Shown here: one piece after another, positions 15,836 to 25,003 of the stretch | Numbering within the stretch: position 1 is the first letter of the stretch | Layout of the letters: each line of letters begins with the position of its first letter | Assembly (NCBI RefSeq): GCF_025465275.1 | Contig: NZ_JAODNK010000153.1 | Coordinates: forward strand, 186,001 to 250,000 | Origin: Nocardia sp. | GTDB taxonomy: Bacteria > Actinomycetota > Actinomycetes > Mycobacteriales > Mycobacteriaceae | DNA: 64,000 nt | Direction of reading: 5' to 3' | Made by a program: the position numbers and the translations under genes | Notes under the pieces: generated by a model | The model's database searches: none | What the model saw: only the letters and a program-made list of their open reading frames with translations | Told to the model about the DNA's origin: nothing

Positions 15836-16137
15836 CGATTCGTTCATCGGGCAGACCTCGCCACTGACGCCGGTCGATACGAGAATCGCAGGTCAGTACC
15901 GCTGCCGGTGACCGCGCCGATCATGTTCCCCGACCGAGGACCACCTCCCTGGCAGACTGCTCCGGAACAGCCCCGACCGCGCTGCCGCTCGACTCGCCGA
16001 GCACCGGCGTCTGAACCTCGGCGTGGCGGGACCGGGAACAGGGCGAGCCAAGCCCGGGCGATTTCTCTCCGGGTGGTCCATCGTGGCGAAATCGTTATCA
16101 TGACGGTCGGCATCGAAAAGCAAAGTGAGGTTCGCTG
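15836..16137. other. 302-base intergenic region without a gene
   Basis: No convincing gene is seen on either strand. A TATCAT sequence at about 16096-16101 lies 36-41 bases before the GTG of the LCP gene and may be its -10 promoter element. A GTGAGG ribosome site precedes that start. Confidence 0.3.
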
Positions 16138-18414
16138 GTGGGTGACGATCGGTACGGGCGTACGCCACGGCCCGGAGGTCCCGCCCCGTGGGAGCGCTAC
16201 CCCGCGGACGCCGAGGATGATCGGCCACGCACCTCCCGCCGCTCCCGGCACACCGACAATCCCGATCCGGAATCCGCACCCATCTCGGTACAGGATCTGG
16301 TCGAACGCGTCGACAGCGAACGTAAGTCCCGGCGCCGCCGCCGCGATGACGACACACCGGAGACCAGCGGGCGCCCAGCACAACCCGGCGCCGACCCCGC
16401 CGGCCGCCGCTCCGCCCCGCCCGACACCACGGGTGCGCGGCGACCGGCAGCACCTCCGAATCCCTTCGCCCCCAATACTTCCCGGCACGCGAACGAGGGC
16501 ACCGGTGCACAACCGGCCCTACCTCCCGGCAGCGGCGCGCTGCCACCGGGCACCGGCGCACAGCGCGCGCTACCTCCGGAGTTGTTGAACTCCACCGGAT
16601 CCCAGCGCGCCGTCCCGGATTCGCCTGTCGCGGGCGCTGCTCCCGCAGCCACCACCGGTGCGCGCCGCGCGGTACCCGCCCCGCCACGCACCGACCAGAC
16701 GGCCGATCCGATCACCGAAGAGCTACCCCCGGTCGCTGCGCCGCCGCGGGCCAAGCGCCCCAAGCCGATCCGCGTCACCGCCCAGGTCGAATCGCCCGCC
16801 GACTATCCGACCACCGCACTGCCGGCGGCCGAACCACCGGCCACGCCGGAACCGAGCACCGCACTGCCGGCAGCGGTCGGCGCAAAACCGTTGTCCCGCT
16901 TGGCCGCCGGACGCCTGCGCAAACATCGGCGGCTGCGGCTGGCCGCGCGCACCGCGCTCGCACTCTTCGCGGTGATCGCCATGCTCATCACCGGCGGCGG
17001 CTGGAGTTACCTGCGCGCCAAGGACAATAACTTCCAGCAGGTGTCCGCCCTCGACGACAATTCTCCAGATGTCGTCGACGCCGACGGCCAGACCGGTGAC
17101 GAGAATTTCCTCATCGTCGGCACCGACACTCGCGCGGGCGCCAACTCCCAACTCGGCGCGGGCTCCGAGGACGATGCCGAGGGCGCGCGCTCCGACACCG
17201 TCATGCTGGTGAACATTCCGGCCAATCGGGCTCGCGTGGTGGCCGTTTCGTTCCCGCGTGATCTGGATGTCAGCCGCCCGGTCTGCGAGGGCTGGAACAA
17301 TGACAAGGCCGCCTACACCGGCGAGAGCTTCCCGTCCGCCATCGGCGACAAACTCAATGCCACCTATGCGCTGGGCGGGCCGAAATGCCTGACCAAGGTG
17401 ATCACCAAACTGTCCGGGCTCAAGATCAACCACTTCGTCGGCATCGACTTCTCCGGCTTCGAATCCATGGTGGACGTGGTCGGCGGCGTCGAGGTCTGCA
17501 CCACCAAACCGCTCGTCGACGACATTCTCGGCACGGTGCTCACCACCCCCGGCAAGCAGATCATCAATGGCTCCACGGCTTTGGACTATGTGCGCGCCCG
17601 GCACGTCCAGGGCGAGGAACGCAGCGACTACGACCGCATCAACCGACAGCAGCGCTTCCTGTCCTCACTGCTGCGCAGCGCACTCTCCAGCAAGGTGCTC
17701 TTCGATCCGGGCAAGCTGAACGGATTCATCGACGCCTTCGCCCAGCACTCGTTCATGGACAATGTGAGCACCAAGGATCTGCTCATGCTCGGGCGATCCA
17801 TGCAGAAGGTGCAGGCCGGGGCCATCACCTTCCTGACCGCGCCCACCGCGGGCACCACGTCCTACGGCAATGAGATTCCGCGCGAATCCGATATCAAGGC
17901 CATCTTCCGCGCCGTCATTGATGATCAGCCGCTGCCCGGTGAGAAGAAGTCCGACCCGGTCGCCACGTCGGCCGCGCCGGTCGCCGCGCCGAAGCTGATG
18001 GCCGTCGACCCGAGCACGGTGTCGCTCCAGGTCTCCAACGGCTCGGGCGTCGCCGGCGTGGCCTCCACTGCCGCAACCAAACTCGCCAATCAGGGCTTCC
18101 AGATCTACAGCACCGGCAATTACGCGGACGGCACCTCACCCAAGACCACCGTCCGCTATTCCAGCGGGCACGAGGCCGCGGCGGCCACCGTCGCGAGCTC
18201 CATCGCGGGCTCGACCCTGGAACCGGCGAGCGGTCTGGGCAGCATTGTCGAGGTGGTGCTCGGCACCGATTACGCGGGCACCGTGCACGCGCCGACCGCC
18301 TTCGGCCAGCCGCTCCCCGACACACCGACCGACGCCGGCGGCGCAAGTGCGGCACCCGTCACACTGCCGTCGGATCTGGAGCATGTGAACGCGGCGGACG
18401 ACACCTGTAAGTAG
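16138..18414 (+). CDS. LCP (LytR-CpsA-Psr) family ligase with C-terminal LytR_C domain
   Basis: A 758-residue envelope enzyme that should transfer lipid-linked polymers such as arabinogalactan onto peptidoglycan. The first 250 residues are a long, Pro/Ala-rich cytoplasmic region. One membrane helix follows near residue 275 (ALALFAVIAMLITGGG). The LCP domain then carries NFLIVGTDTRAG, RSDTVMLVNI, VSFPRDLDV and YVRARH...SDYDR with the expected Asp/Arg residues. The C-terminal LytR_C domain begins around VSLQVSNGSGVAG. The GTG at 16138 has GTGAGG seven bases upstream. It corresponds to Rv0822c. The cytoplasmic region is longer than usual. Confidence 0.88.
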   Translation: MGDDRYGRTPRPGGPAPWERYPADAEDDRPRTSRRSRHTDNPDPESAPISVQDLVERVDSERKSRRRRRDDDTPETSGRPAQPGADPAGRRSAPPDTTGARRPAAPPNPFAPNTSRHANEGTGAQPALPPGSGALPPGTGAQRALPPELLNSTGSQRAVPDSPVAGAAPAATTGARRAVPAPPRTDQTADPITEELPPVAAPPRAKRPKPIRVTAQVESPADYPTTALPAAEPPATPEPSTALPAAVGAKPLSRLAAGRLRKHRRLRLAARTALALFAVIAMLITGGGWSYLRAKDNNFQQVSALDDNSPDVVDADGQTGDENFLIVGTDTRAGANSQLGAGSEDDAEGARSDTVMLVNIPANRARVVAVSFPRDLDVSRPVCEGWNNDKAAYTGESFPSAIGDKLNATYALGGPKCLTKVITKLSGLKINHFVGIDFSGFESMVDVVGGVEVCTTKPLVDDILGTVLTTPGKQIINGSTALDYVRARHVQGEERSDYDRINRQQRFLSSLLRSALSSKVLFDPGKLNGFIDAFAQHSFMDNVSTKDLLMLGRSMQKVQAGAITFLTAPTAGTTSYGNEIPRESDIKAIFRAVIDDQPLPGEKKSDPVATSAAPVAAPKLMAVDPSTVSLQVSNGSGVAGVASTAATKLANQGFQIYSTGNYADGTSPKTTVRYSSGHEAAAATVASSIAGSTLEPASGLGSIVEVVLGTDYAGTVHAPTAFGQPLPDTPTDAGGASAAPVTLPSDLEHVNAADDTCK

Positions 18415-18525
18415 GCGGGCGCCCACACCCGGCCTACGTGCGGTGACTTTGCCGGAGCCAACCGGCACCGATGATTCACCCACCGTTGGTGACTTGGTCA
18501 GCGGCTACCACTAATGTCTTGATTC

Positions 18526-19197
18526 ATGCGTGTCATCTACAACGAACAAATGGCCGAGCTCGCCGATCTGCTCGGTGGCATGGCCGGGCTCGCCGGATCG
18601 GCCATGGAGCGTGCGACGAATTCGCTGCTCAATGCCGATCTCGAGCTCGCGGAGCAGGTGATCACCGAGTACGACCGGATCGCCGAAATGATCCAGCTCG
18701 CCGAAGAGAAGGCCTTCGCGCTGCTGGCGCTGCAGGCTCCCGTTGCCGGCGATTTGCGCCAGGTGGTCAGCGCGATCCAGATCGTCTCCGATGTGAATCG
18801 CATGGGCGTGCTCTCGCTGCACGTGGCCAAGATGACGCGCCGGCGCTTCCCGAATCACGCCGTCCCCGCGGCCGTGAACAGCTACTTCGCCGAGATGGGC
18901 CGCATCGCGGTCAAGATGGGCGCCACCGCCAAAGAGGTGCTGGAGACCCGCGATCCCGATCGCGCGGCCAAGCTCACCGATGACGACGAGGCGATGGACG
19001 ACCTGCGCAAGCACCTGTTCACGCTGATCATGGACCGCGACTGGCAGTTCGGCGTCGCGGCAGCCGTGGACGTCGCGCTGCTGGGCCGCTACTACGAGCG
19101 CTTCGCCGACCACGCCGTGGAGATCGGCCGTCGCGTCGTCTTCCTCGTCACGGGAGTGCTTCCGCCCGACCCGGATTCGGAGAAGGAAAGCATCTGA
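18526..19197 (+). CDS. phoU: Phosphate signalling protein PhoU
   Basis: A 223-residue, all-helical cytoplasmic protein of the PhoU/PhoY family. It links Pst phosphate transport to the histidine kinase that controls the Pho regulon. Two PhoU repeats are visible, each with the E..D.(I/V).....E..A family pattern (DRIAEMIQLAEEKAFALLAL; DDLRKHLFTLIM, then YYERFADHAVEIGRRVVFLV). Length matches PhoY2 (Rv0821c). The pst genes lie a few kilobases downstream on the opposite strand, separated by the inserted exporter and tartrate genes. Confidence 0.9.
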   Translation: MRVIYNEQMAELADLLGGMAGLAGSAMERATNSLLNADLELAEQVITEYDRIAEMIQLAEEKAFALLALQAPVAGDLRQVVSAIQIVSDVNRMGVLSLHVAKMTRRRFPNHAVPAAVNSYFAEMGRIAVKMGATAKEVLETRDPDRAAKLTDDDEAMDDLRKHLFTLIMDRDWQFGVAAAVDVALLGRYYERFADHAVEIGRRVVFLVTGVLPPDPDSEKESI

Positions 19198-19217
19198 CTT
19201 TCCCGGCAGGAACCGCG

Positions 19218-19255
19218 CTCCGGCGCTCGCACACGACACGGTGCGGGCGCCGGAG
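19218..19255. terminator. Bidirectional terminator between phoU and the exporter gene
   Basis: CTCCGGCGC(T)CGCAC (19218-19232) pairs with GTGCG(G)GCGCCGGAG (19241-19255) with one mismatch and an eight-base loop. It lies between two convergent genes and can serve both. Confidence 0.65.
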
Positions 19256-19262
19256 GCGTATA

Positions 19263-20918
19263 TCAAGCCTGTTTCACCGTGTCCTCGACCGCCGGATCGG
19301 TTGCGGCAGGGTCGGTCTCGCGCCAGCCCAGCAGTACCGACGGGCCGCGTTCCGCCCGCCACGGCAGCGCCAGCGCCACCACGATCGCGGCCACCACCAA
19401 TGTGCCCACCGCGACGTAGGAGGCGACCTGCGAGCCCTCCATGGCGGCGACCTTCATGGCGTGGATGAGATCCGCTTTCGCCGGCGCCAGTAGCGGATTC
19501 ACCGGCGCCTTCACAATCTCCAGCACACTGATCGGCGTATTGCCCGCCAGTTCCTTCTGCTGCGGATTCATGATCTGCGCGGGAATCCCGGCGATCCGGC
19601 CGCTCACATGCGCGGCATAGATCGACGTCATGATCGAGCCCAGCACGGCGACACCGAGCGCGCCACCCACCTCACGAGTGGTGTCGTTGACCGCCGAACC
19701 CGCGCCCGCCTCCGCCAAAGGCACCGAGCCCATGATGGATTCGGTCGCCGGACCCTGAACCACCGCGAAGCCCAGGCCCATCAGAATCATGGACACCACC
19801 ACCGGTCCCACGTACTCGGTGTCGACCGTGGTGCGCCCGGCGATGTACATGGCCACCGCGAGAATGAGCAGCCCGCTCACCACCATGGCCGTGGTGCCGA
19901 ACCGCTGCGCCATCATGGTCGCGATCGGTGCGCCGAATCCCACCGCCACCGCGAAAGGCAGTGAGTGGATACCGAATTCGAGCGGCGTCAACTCCTTCAC
20001 GCCCTGGAAATACTGGGTGATCAGGAACAGGAAGCCGAAGGCGGCGAAGTAGGAGACGGTGATCGCCAGCGATGGCAGCGCGAACCGGCGATTGCGGAAC
20101 AGCCGCATATTCAGCACCGGCGCCGCCACCCGCAGCTCCCAGCTCACGAACACCGCCAGCGCGATGATCGAAAGCAGGTATCCCGCAATGCTTTGCGTCG
20201 ACAGCCAGCCGTGCTTTGGCGCCTCGATGATCGACCACACCAGGGCGGTCACACCCACCAGTGACAGCAGAATTCCAATGCGGTCGAGCCGGGCCACATG
20301 ATCGGCGCGCGACTCCGGAACCGTGATCACCACTGCCGCAATGGCAACGAGCGCCACCGGGACATTGATCCAGAACACCGAATGCCAGGAGAAATACTCC
20401 AGCAGCCAGCCGCCGATGGTCGGGCCGATGGCAACGGCCATACCGGCCATTGCCGTCCACGCCGCCACCGCACCGGCACGCTGGCGCGGCTCGGTGAAGA
20501 TATTGATCAGCAGGGCCAGGGTCGCGGGGAACACGACCGCCGCGAACACGCCCATGCCCGCGCGGGCCGCAATGACCTGCCCCAGACCGGAGGACAGCGC
20601 GCCGGCCGCCGACATGATCGCCACACCGATCAGGCCGATGATCATGAAACGCCGACGCCCGAACCGATCGCCGAGATGCCCCATGGCGAGCAGCAGTCCC
20701 GAGAAGGCCAGCGTGAACGCGTCCACAATCCACTGCAGGCCGCTCATGTCGGCCTGCAGCTGCACCGCCATGGACGGCAGCGCCACATTCACCAGCGTGT
20801 TGTCCAGCACCACAAGTAGTTCCGCGAGGCAGATCGCCACCAGTGCGGCAATCCGCCCCCGCTGACTCAACCCCGATGTAGCTCGGCCGGATTGCCGGCT
20901 CGCCATTGACACCGTCAT
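19263..20918 (-). CDS. DHA2-type MFS drug exporter (EmrB/QacA family, 14 helices)
   Basis: A 551-residue transporter that probably exports drugs or organic ions by proton antiport. It has 14 hydrophobic segments. Motif A (GHLGDRFGRRR) stands after helix 2 and the antiporter motif C region lies around ATIGGWLLEYFSW. The membrane-entry motif LDNTLVNVALP in helix 1 is typical of DHA2 proteins. The ATG at 20918 has GGAGG eight bases upstream. A perfect ACCGATCGGT palindrome lies between the ribosome site and the promoter, so a TetR-type repressor is expected. No such regulator is next to it, although exporters of this kind are usually divergent from one. Confidence 0.88.
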   Translation of the reverse strand: MTVSMASRQSGRATSGLSQRGRIAALVAICLAELLVVLDNTLVNVALPSMAVQLQADMSGLQWIVDAFTLAFSGLLLAMGHLGDRFGRRRFMIIGLIGVAIMSAAGALSSGLGQVIAARAGMGVFAAVVFPATLALLINIFTEPRQRAGAVAAWTAMAGMAVAIGPTIGGWLLEYFSWHSVFWINVPVALVAIAAVVITVPESRADHVARLDRIGILLSLVGVTALVWSIIEAPKHGWLSTQSIAGYLLSIIALAVFVSWELRVAAPVLNMRLFRNRRFALPSLAITVSYFAAFGFLFLITQYFQGVKELTPLEFGIHSLPFAVAVGFGAPIATMMAQRFGTTAMVVSGLLILAVAMYIAGRTTVDTEYVGPVVVSMILMGLGFAVVQGPATESIMGSVPLAEAGAGSAVNDTTREVGGALGVAVLGSIMTSIYAAHVSGRIAGIPAQIMNPQQKELAGNTPISVLEIVKAPVNPLLAPAKADLIHAMKVAAMEGSQVASYVAVGTLVVAAIVVALALPWRAERGPSVLLGWRETDPAATDPAVEDTVKQA

Positions 20919-20937
20919 CTCGGCACCTCCTTAGTAG

Positions 20938-20947
20938 ACCGATCGGT
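20938..20947. promoter_or_regulatory. TetR-type operator upstream of the exporter gene
   Basis: ACCGATCGGT is a perfect palindrome, and the longer context TAGACCGATCGGTTTA keeps partial symmetry. Such sites are classic TetR/QacR-like operators. It lies 20-29 bases before the ATG. The following 280 bases, up to tarD, hold no gene apart from the hairpin at 21172-21199. Confidence 0.6.
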
Positions 20948-21171
20948 TTACCTACCCGAGCAGACTATCTGTGACCGAGAGTTGCACACAATCCCCCACG
21001 CCCCATATGACGCAGGCCACACCCCCGATCCTGGGCGAAAAGCTACTGGCACTCCCGAGCCGAATAGCCCGGAGTCGCCGGTAGTCGACGCGTGAATCCG
21101 ACCCGCTCAGGCCCATATTTCAGGCCGGCAGGTTCGTGCCCCGGCGCTGAACCGGCAGCACGGCCTGCGCC

Positions 21172-21199
21172 CGTTGTCCGCGGCGGGCCGGGGACAACG
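21172..21199 (-). terminator. Probable terminator after tarD
   Basis: CGTTGTCC (21172-21179) pairs with GGACAACG (21192-21199) across a GC-rich loop, about 30 bases beyond the tarD stop. There is no clear T run. Confidence 0.5.
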
Positions 21200-21229
21200 C
21201 AGCCTGAATCTCGGAATGCCAGCTCGAAA

Positions 21230-22402
21230 TCAGGGATGCAGGGCTCGGAAGACGCGGTAGAGCTCGGCCTTGTCCTCGAAGCCGATGCCCGGAGTGTCGG
21301 TCAGCCGAAGCCGCCCGTGCTCGATGCGAGCGTGATCGGCGAAACCTCCGGTGGGCTGGAACTCACCCGGATAGGACTCATTGCCGCCGAGCCGCAGGGC
21401 CGCGGCAATGTGCAGCGAGAACTGGTGTCCGCCGTGCGGAATACAGCGGCGGGCGGACCAGCCGTGCGCCCGCAGCATGTCCTGAATGCGCAGGTACTCC
21501 ACCAGCCCGTAGCCGAGCGCCGGATCGAACTGCAGGTAGTCGCGGTCCGGGCGCATGCCCGCATACCGGAGCAGATTGCGCGCATCCTGATGCGAGAAGA
21601 GGTTCTCACCGGTGGCCAGCGGGCCGGGGTACCGCTCGGACAAGGTCGCGTGCAGGGCGAAATCGAGCGGATCGCCGGGCTCCTCGTACCAGCGCAGGCC
21701 GTACGGCTCCAGCGCCCGCCCGTAGGCCAGCGCGGTGTCGAGATCGAAGCGGCCGTTGGCGTCCACGGCGAGCCGGGAGCCGTCGCCGTCGAGCACCTCC
21801 AGCACGGCCTCGACACGCTTGACGTCATCACCCAGTGGCGCACCGCCGATCTTCATCTTGACCACGTCGTAGCCCTGGTCCAGAAAGCCCCGCATCTCCT
21901 CCTGCAGCTGCGCCAGCTCCTTGCCCGGCGCGTAGTAACCGCCTGCGGCATAGACGAATACGTCATGGTCGGGCTCGCCGAGACCGTAGTGGCCGACCAG
22001 CCATCGATAGAGAGGCAGCCCGGCGAGCTTGGCGTTCAGATCGAACAGCGCCATATCGATCACGCCGACGGCCACCGAGCGTTCCCCGTGCCCGCCCGGT
22101 TTCTCATTGCGCGTCATCAGGTTCCACGCCCGCGCGGGATCGATGAAGCCGCCGTCCTCGGTCTGCATTTCCTCGGGCGCCGCCCGCATCAGCCGCGGAA
22201 TCACCCTGCGGCGCAGGATCTCCCCCGCGCTGTAGCGACCGTTGGAATTGAAGCCGTAGCCCACCACCGGTTTTCCGTCCCGCAGGACGTCACTGACCAC
22301 CGCGACGATCGAACAGTCCATGGCGCTGAAATCGATGAAGGCATTGCTCATGGACGAGCTGATCGCCACGGTGCCTTCGTGAATAGCGACGATACGAGGC
22401 AT
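21230..22402 (-). CDS. tarD: D(-)-tartrate dehydratase (enolase superfamily)
   Basis: A 390-residue enzyme that dehydrates D-tartrate to oxaloacetate (EC 4.2.1.81). It matches the Bradyrhizobium TarD sequence pattern over its length, from memory: VGYGFNSNGRY, NEKPGGHGERSVAVG, VYAAGGYY.PGK, YDVVKMKIGGAP, AVDANGRF, ATGENLFSHQDARNLLRYAGMRPD, RCIPHGGHQ and LGGNESYPG. The KMK lysine and the HGGHQ histidine are the acid/base pair, and D, E and E of the barrel bind magnesium. The ATG at 22402 has AAGGAG seven bases upstream. It is the last gene of a three-gene cluster with a dicarboxylate carrier, which suits tartrate uptake and use. Confidence 0.85.
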   Translation of the reverse strand: MPRIVAIHEGTVAISSSMSNAFIDFSAMDCSIVAVVSDVLRDGKPVVGYGFNSNGRYSAGEILRRRVIPRLMRAAPEEMQTEDGGFIDPARAWNLMTRNEKPGGHGERSVAVGVIDMALFDLNAKLAGLPLYRWLVGHYGLGEPDHDVFVYAAGGYYAPGKELAQLQEEMRGFLDQGYDVVKMKIGGAPLGDDVKRVEAVLEVLDGDGSRLAVDANGRFDLDTALAYGRALEPYGLRWYEEPGDPLDFALHATLSERYPGPLATGENLFSHQDARNLLRYAGMRPDRDYLQFDPALGYGLVEYLRIQDMLRAHGWSARRCIPHGGHQFSLHIAAALRLGGNESYPGEFQPTGGFADHARIEHGRLRLTDTPGIGFEDKAELYRVFRALHP

Positions 22403-22404
22403 AT

Positions 22405-23733
22405 CTACACTCCTTGAACGTTTTTCGGGCGATACCCGAGGGCTTGGGCGGCGGGCACGGGATCCAGCCCGCCCGGCTCCCACCGCGCAATGACCACGGT
22501 GGCCACCGCATTGCCGAGCACATTGGTCAAAGCCCGGAGAAGGGAAAGGAATCGATCCACCGACAGCACCAGCGCCAGCCCCGCGACCGGCACCAGCGCG
22601 GTGGCCGCCACGGTATTGGCGAGCGTGATGAAGGCCGAACCACTGATCCCCGCAGTGCCTTTGGAGAGCAGCAGGAAGACCAGGAACAGCCCGAGCTGAT
22701 CACCGGCACTCAGCGGAACGCCGTAGACCTGCCCGATGAACACCACACAGATCGGCACCACCACCGCGACGCCGTCGAGATTGAAGGAGAACCCGGTCGG
22801 CACCACGAGGCCCACCACACTGCGGTGACAGCCGGCCTCCTCCAGCCGCTGCATCAATTGCGGCAGTACGGCTTCCGACGAGGAGGTGCCCAGCACCACC
22901 AGCAGTTCCCGGCGCAGGGTCCGGATCAGCCGCAGCAGCGAGAATCTCGCCAGCCGAGCCACCCCGCCCAGCACCACGATCACGAAAACCAGTAGCGCCA
23001 GCGCGGATACGGCCACCAATCGCATCAGGGCCGTCAAGGTCTCCGGCCCGTATTTACCGACCGTGGCCGCCACCGCGCCGAAGGTGCCGATGGGCGCGAG
23101 CAGCATGATCATCCGGATCATCCGGAAGAACACCTCGGTCAGCTTGGTGCAGGCGCCCAGAATCGGTGTGGTGACACCGGCCGGCAGCCGCAGCAGTGCG
23201 ATGGCGAAGAGCACCGCGAAGACGAGCACCTGAATGATGTGCCCCGTCGCGAAGGCATTGACGGCATTGTCCGGCACCACATCCGCGAGGAACGCGCCGA
23301 ACGAGGTATTCGCCGCATCACCCTTCACATAGCTGGAGAGGTCACCCGCCGCATGTCTGGGCTGCGCGACACCCACGCCGGGCCGGAGCAGGTCGACCGC
23401 AAGCAGGCCGATCAGCATGCCCACGGTGGTGACAACCTCGAAATAGATCAAGGCGCGCACCGCGATCCGCCCTACCGCCTTCAACCCGCCCGTCGCCACG
23501 ATGCCGGTGACGGTCACCAGAAACACGATCGGCGCGATGAGCATCTGGATCAATGCGATGAAGGCCTGTGCCACCGGCTGCATATTCGATGCGGCGGCCG
23601 GGGCGACCATCCCGAAAACGGCCGCCACGACGGCCGCGACGAGCACCTGGAAGGTGGTATTGGTGAGAACTCTGCGCCAGCGCGGCGGCGGGGCCGCCGA
23701 CTCCGGCACGGTATCGAGCGCGGCAGTGCTCAT
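22405..23733 (-). CDS. Dicarboxylate:cation symporter (DctA/GltP family)
   Basis: A carrier of about 442 residues of the DAACS family. Family signatures are the serine-rich loop LGTSSSEAVLPQLM, the PTGFSFNLDG motif, and the later KGTAGISGSAFI and ALVPVAG segments. About eight hydrophobic helices and two re-entrant loops are expected. In this cluster its substrate is probably tartrate or a related C4 dicarboxylate. The stop lies two bases before the tarD start. I take the ATG at 23733; an in-frame GTG at 23742 is also possible. Confidence 0.87.
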   Translation of the reverse strand: MSTAALDTVPESAAPPPRWRRVLTNTTFQVLVAAVVAAVFGMVAPAAASNMQPVAQAFIALIQMLIAPIVFLVTVTGIVATGGLKAVGRIAVRALIYFEVVTTVGMLIGLLAVDLLRPGVGVAQPRHAAGDLSSYVKGDAANTSFGAFLADVVPDNAVNAFATGHIIQVLVFAVLFAIALLRLPAGVTTPILGACTKLTEVFFRMIRMIMLLAPIGTFGAVAATVGKYGPETLTALMRLVAVSALALLVFVIVVLGGVARLARFSLLRLIRTLRRELLVVLGTSSSEAVLPQLMQRLEEAGCHRSVVGLVVPTGFSFNLDGVAVVVPICVVFIGQVYGVPLSAGDQLGLFLVFLLLSKGTAGISGSAFITLANTVAATALVPVAGLALVLSVDRFLSLLRALTNVLGNAVATVVIARWEPGGLDPVPAAQALGYRPKNVQGV

Positions 23734-23751
23734 CCGACCCACCGCCCGGAT

Positions 23752-24867
23752 TCACTCGGGCCGCACGCGAGTCGAACGCAATGCGTCCCGGTCCACGGTG
23801 AGCCCGAGCCCGGGCCGGTCCGGAACCGTCAGCACCCCGTCGATCGGTTCCGGCGAATCCGGGAACAGCAGCTTGCCGACCTGCGCCATACCGAGATGCC
23901 ACTCCAGTAGCCAGCCGTTCATGAGCCCGGCCAGCGTGTGCAGATTGAACAGCGGCCAGCCGCCGCCGTGCGCGAGCGGCAGGTTGTAGATCTGGGCGAG
24001 GTGCGCGGCCTTGCGGGCCTCGGTGAAACCGCCGCAGTAGCAGACATTCGGCTGCAGAATATCGACGGCCTGCCGCTCGACCAGCTCCCGCAGCCGCCAG
24101 CGATGCCCCTCCATCTGGCCGGCCGCCAGCGGAATCGCGGTGTGCGCGCGCAGATCCGCCATGGCGCGGGCGTCGTTCTGGTGCAGCGGCTCCTCGAACC
24201 AGGTGAGGTTCAGATCTTCCACCGCGTGACAGAGATATTTGGCCTCGGCGGGCGTGAACAGATAGTTGGCGTCGATCATCAGGTCGATGTCGTCGCCGAT
24301 CTCATTGCGTACGGCCCGGATTCGAGCCGCATCCTCACGCCAGCCACCCGGATCCACGGCAACCACGAGTTTCAGCGCCGTAAAGCCCTGCTCCAGTTGC
24401 AGTCTCGCCGCGGCGGCCAGCGTTTCCCGGTCGTACTGCGGGAATCCGAAGGTCGCGTAGACGGGCACACCGGTGCGGGCGCCGCCCAGCAAACTGGCCA
24501 CCGAACGGCCCGCCGCCTTGCCCTGGATATCCCACAGCGCGATATCCAGCAGGGACAGGGCGCTGGAGACCACCCCGGTCATGGCCCGGGGATTCAGTGT
24601 GCGCCAGACCCTTTGGTGTACGGCCTCGACCTCGCGCGGGTCCATGTCCACCACGGCCGGCAGAAAATGCTCCTGTAGCGCGACCACCACGGCCCGGGCC
24701 AGGAAGTGCCCCGTCAGCGCGACGCCGGTGATCCCCTCGTCGGTCTCCACCTCGCAGAAGACGAACTCCTTCTGCTCCTCCCGGCCGTACCCGCGCACCT
24801 GCTCGGTCAGCAGCGGCACATCGATCGAGGTGGTGTGCACACTGGCACGAATGTCTTTGATCCTCAT
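23752..24867 (-). CDS. Enolase-superfamily acid-sugar dehydratase-like enzyme (MR/MLE type)
   Basis: A 371-residue enzyme with the two-domain enolase-superfamily fold. Metal-binding positions are seen in LMIDANY (Asp), TWFEEPL (Glu) and the AAGQMEG segment. The second catalytic region carries HGGGW. The usual KxK lysine pair reads ALKLVV, so only one lysine is kept. That places it outside the mandelate racemase type; it is probably a dehydratase of an unknown acid sugar. It is first in the tartrate cluster and diverges from the GntR gene across a palindromic operator. A second substrate in the same pathway is likely, but the sequence does not identify it. Confidence 0.78.
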   Translation of the reverse strand: MRIKDIRASVHTTSIDVPLLTEQVRGYGREEQKEFVFCEVETDEGITGVALTGHFLARAVVVALQEHFLPAVVDMDPREVEAVHQRVWRTLNPRAMTGVVSSALSLLDIALWDIQGKAAGRSVASLLGGARTGVPVYATFGFPQYDRETLAAAARLQLEQGFTALKLVVAVDPGGWREDAARIRAVRNEIGDDIDLMIDANYLFTPAEAKYLCHAVEDLNLTWFEEPLHQNDARAMADLRAHTAIPLAAGQMEGHRWRLRELVERQAVDILQPNVCYCGGFTEARKAAHLAQIYNLPLAHGGGWPLFNLHTLAGLMNGWLLEWHLGMAQVGKLLFPDSPEPIDGVLTVPDRPGLGLTVDRDALRSTRVRPE

Positions 24868-24920
24868 CCCGTCCTCCTTCTTTTCGCTCGGACGGTGATT
24901 CGAGTCTGCGCGCAGCGTTT

Positions 24921-24954
24921 GTCAACTGTCAACGATTTGCAATCAACAGTTGAC
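24921..24954. promoter_or_regulatory. Operator between the GntR gene and the tartrate cluster
   Basis: GTCAACTGT (24921-24929) and ACAGTTGAC (24946-24954) are perfect inverted repeats with 16 bases between; a further TGTCAAC unit overlaps the left half. The centre-to-centre spacing of 25 bases and the position between divergent genes fit autoregulation by the GntR protein. Confidence 0.7.
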
Positions 24955-25003
24955 TATGCGAAGATTCGCCTTGATCTATCGGTGCGATCAGCGAGCGGAG
25001 TCC

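Noticed and set aside
14060..15847. A 595-codon minus-strand open frame across desA1 and dusB
   Set aside because: It is antisense to two well-supported genes, has no ribosome site and gives a low-complexity product. Long antisense frames are common in GC-rich DNA.
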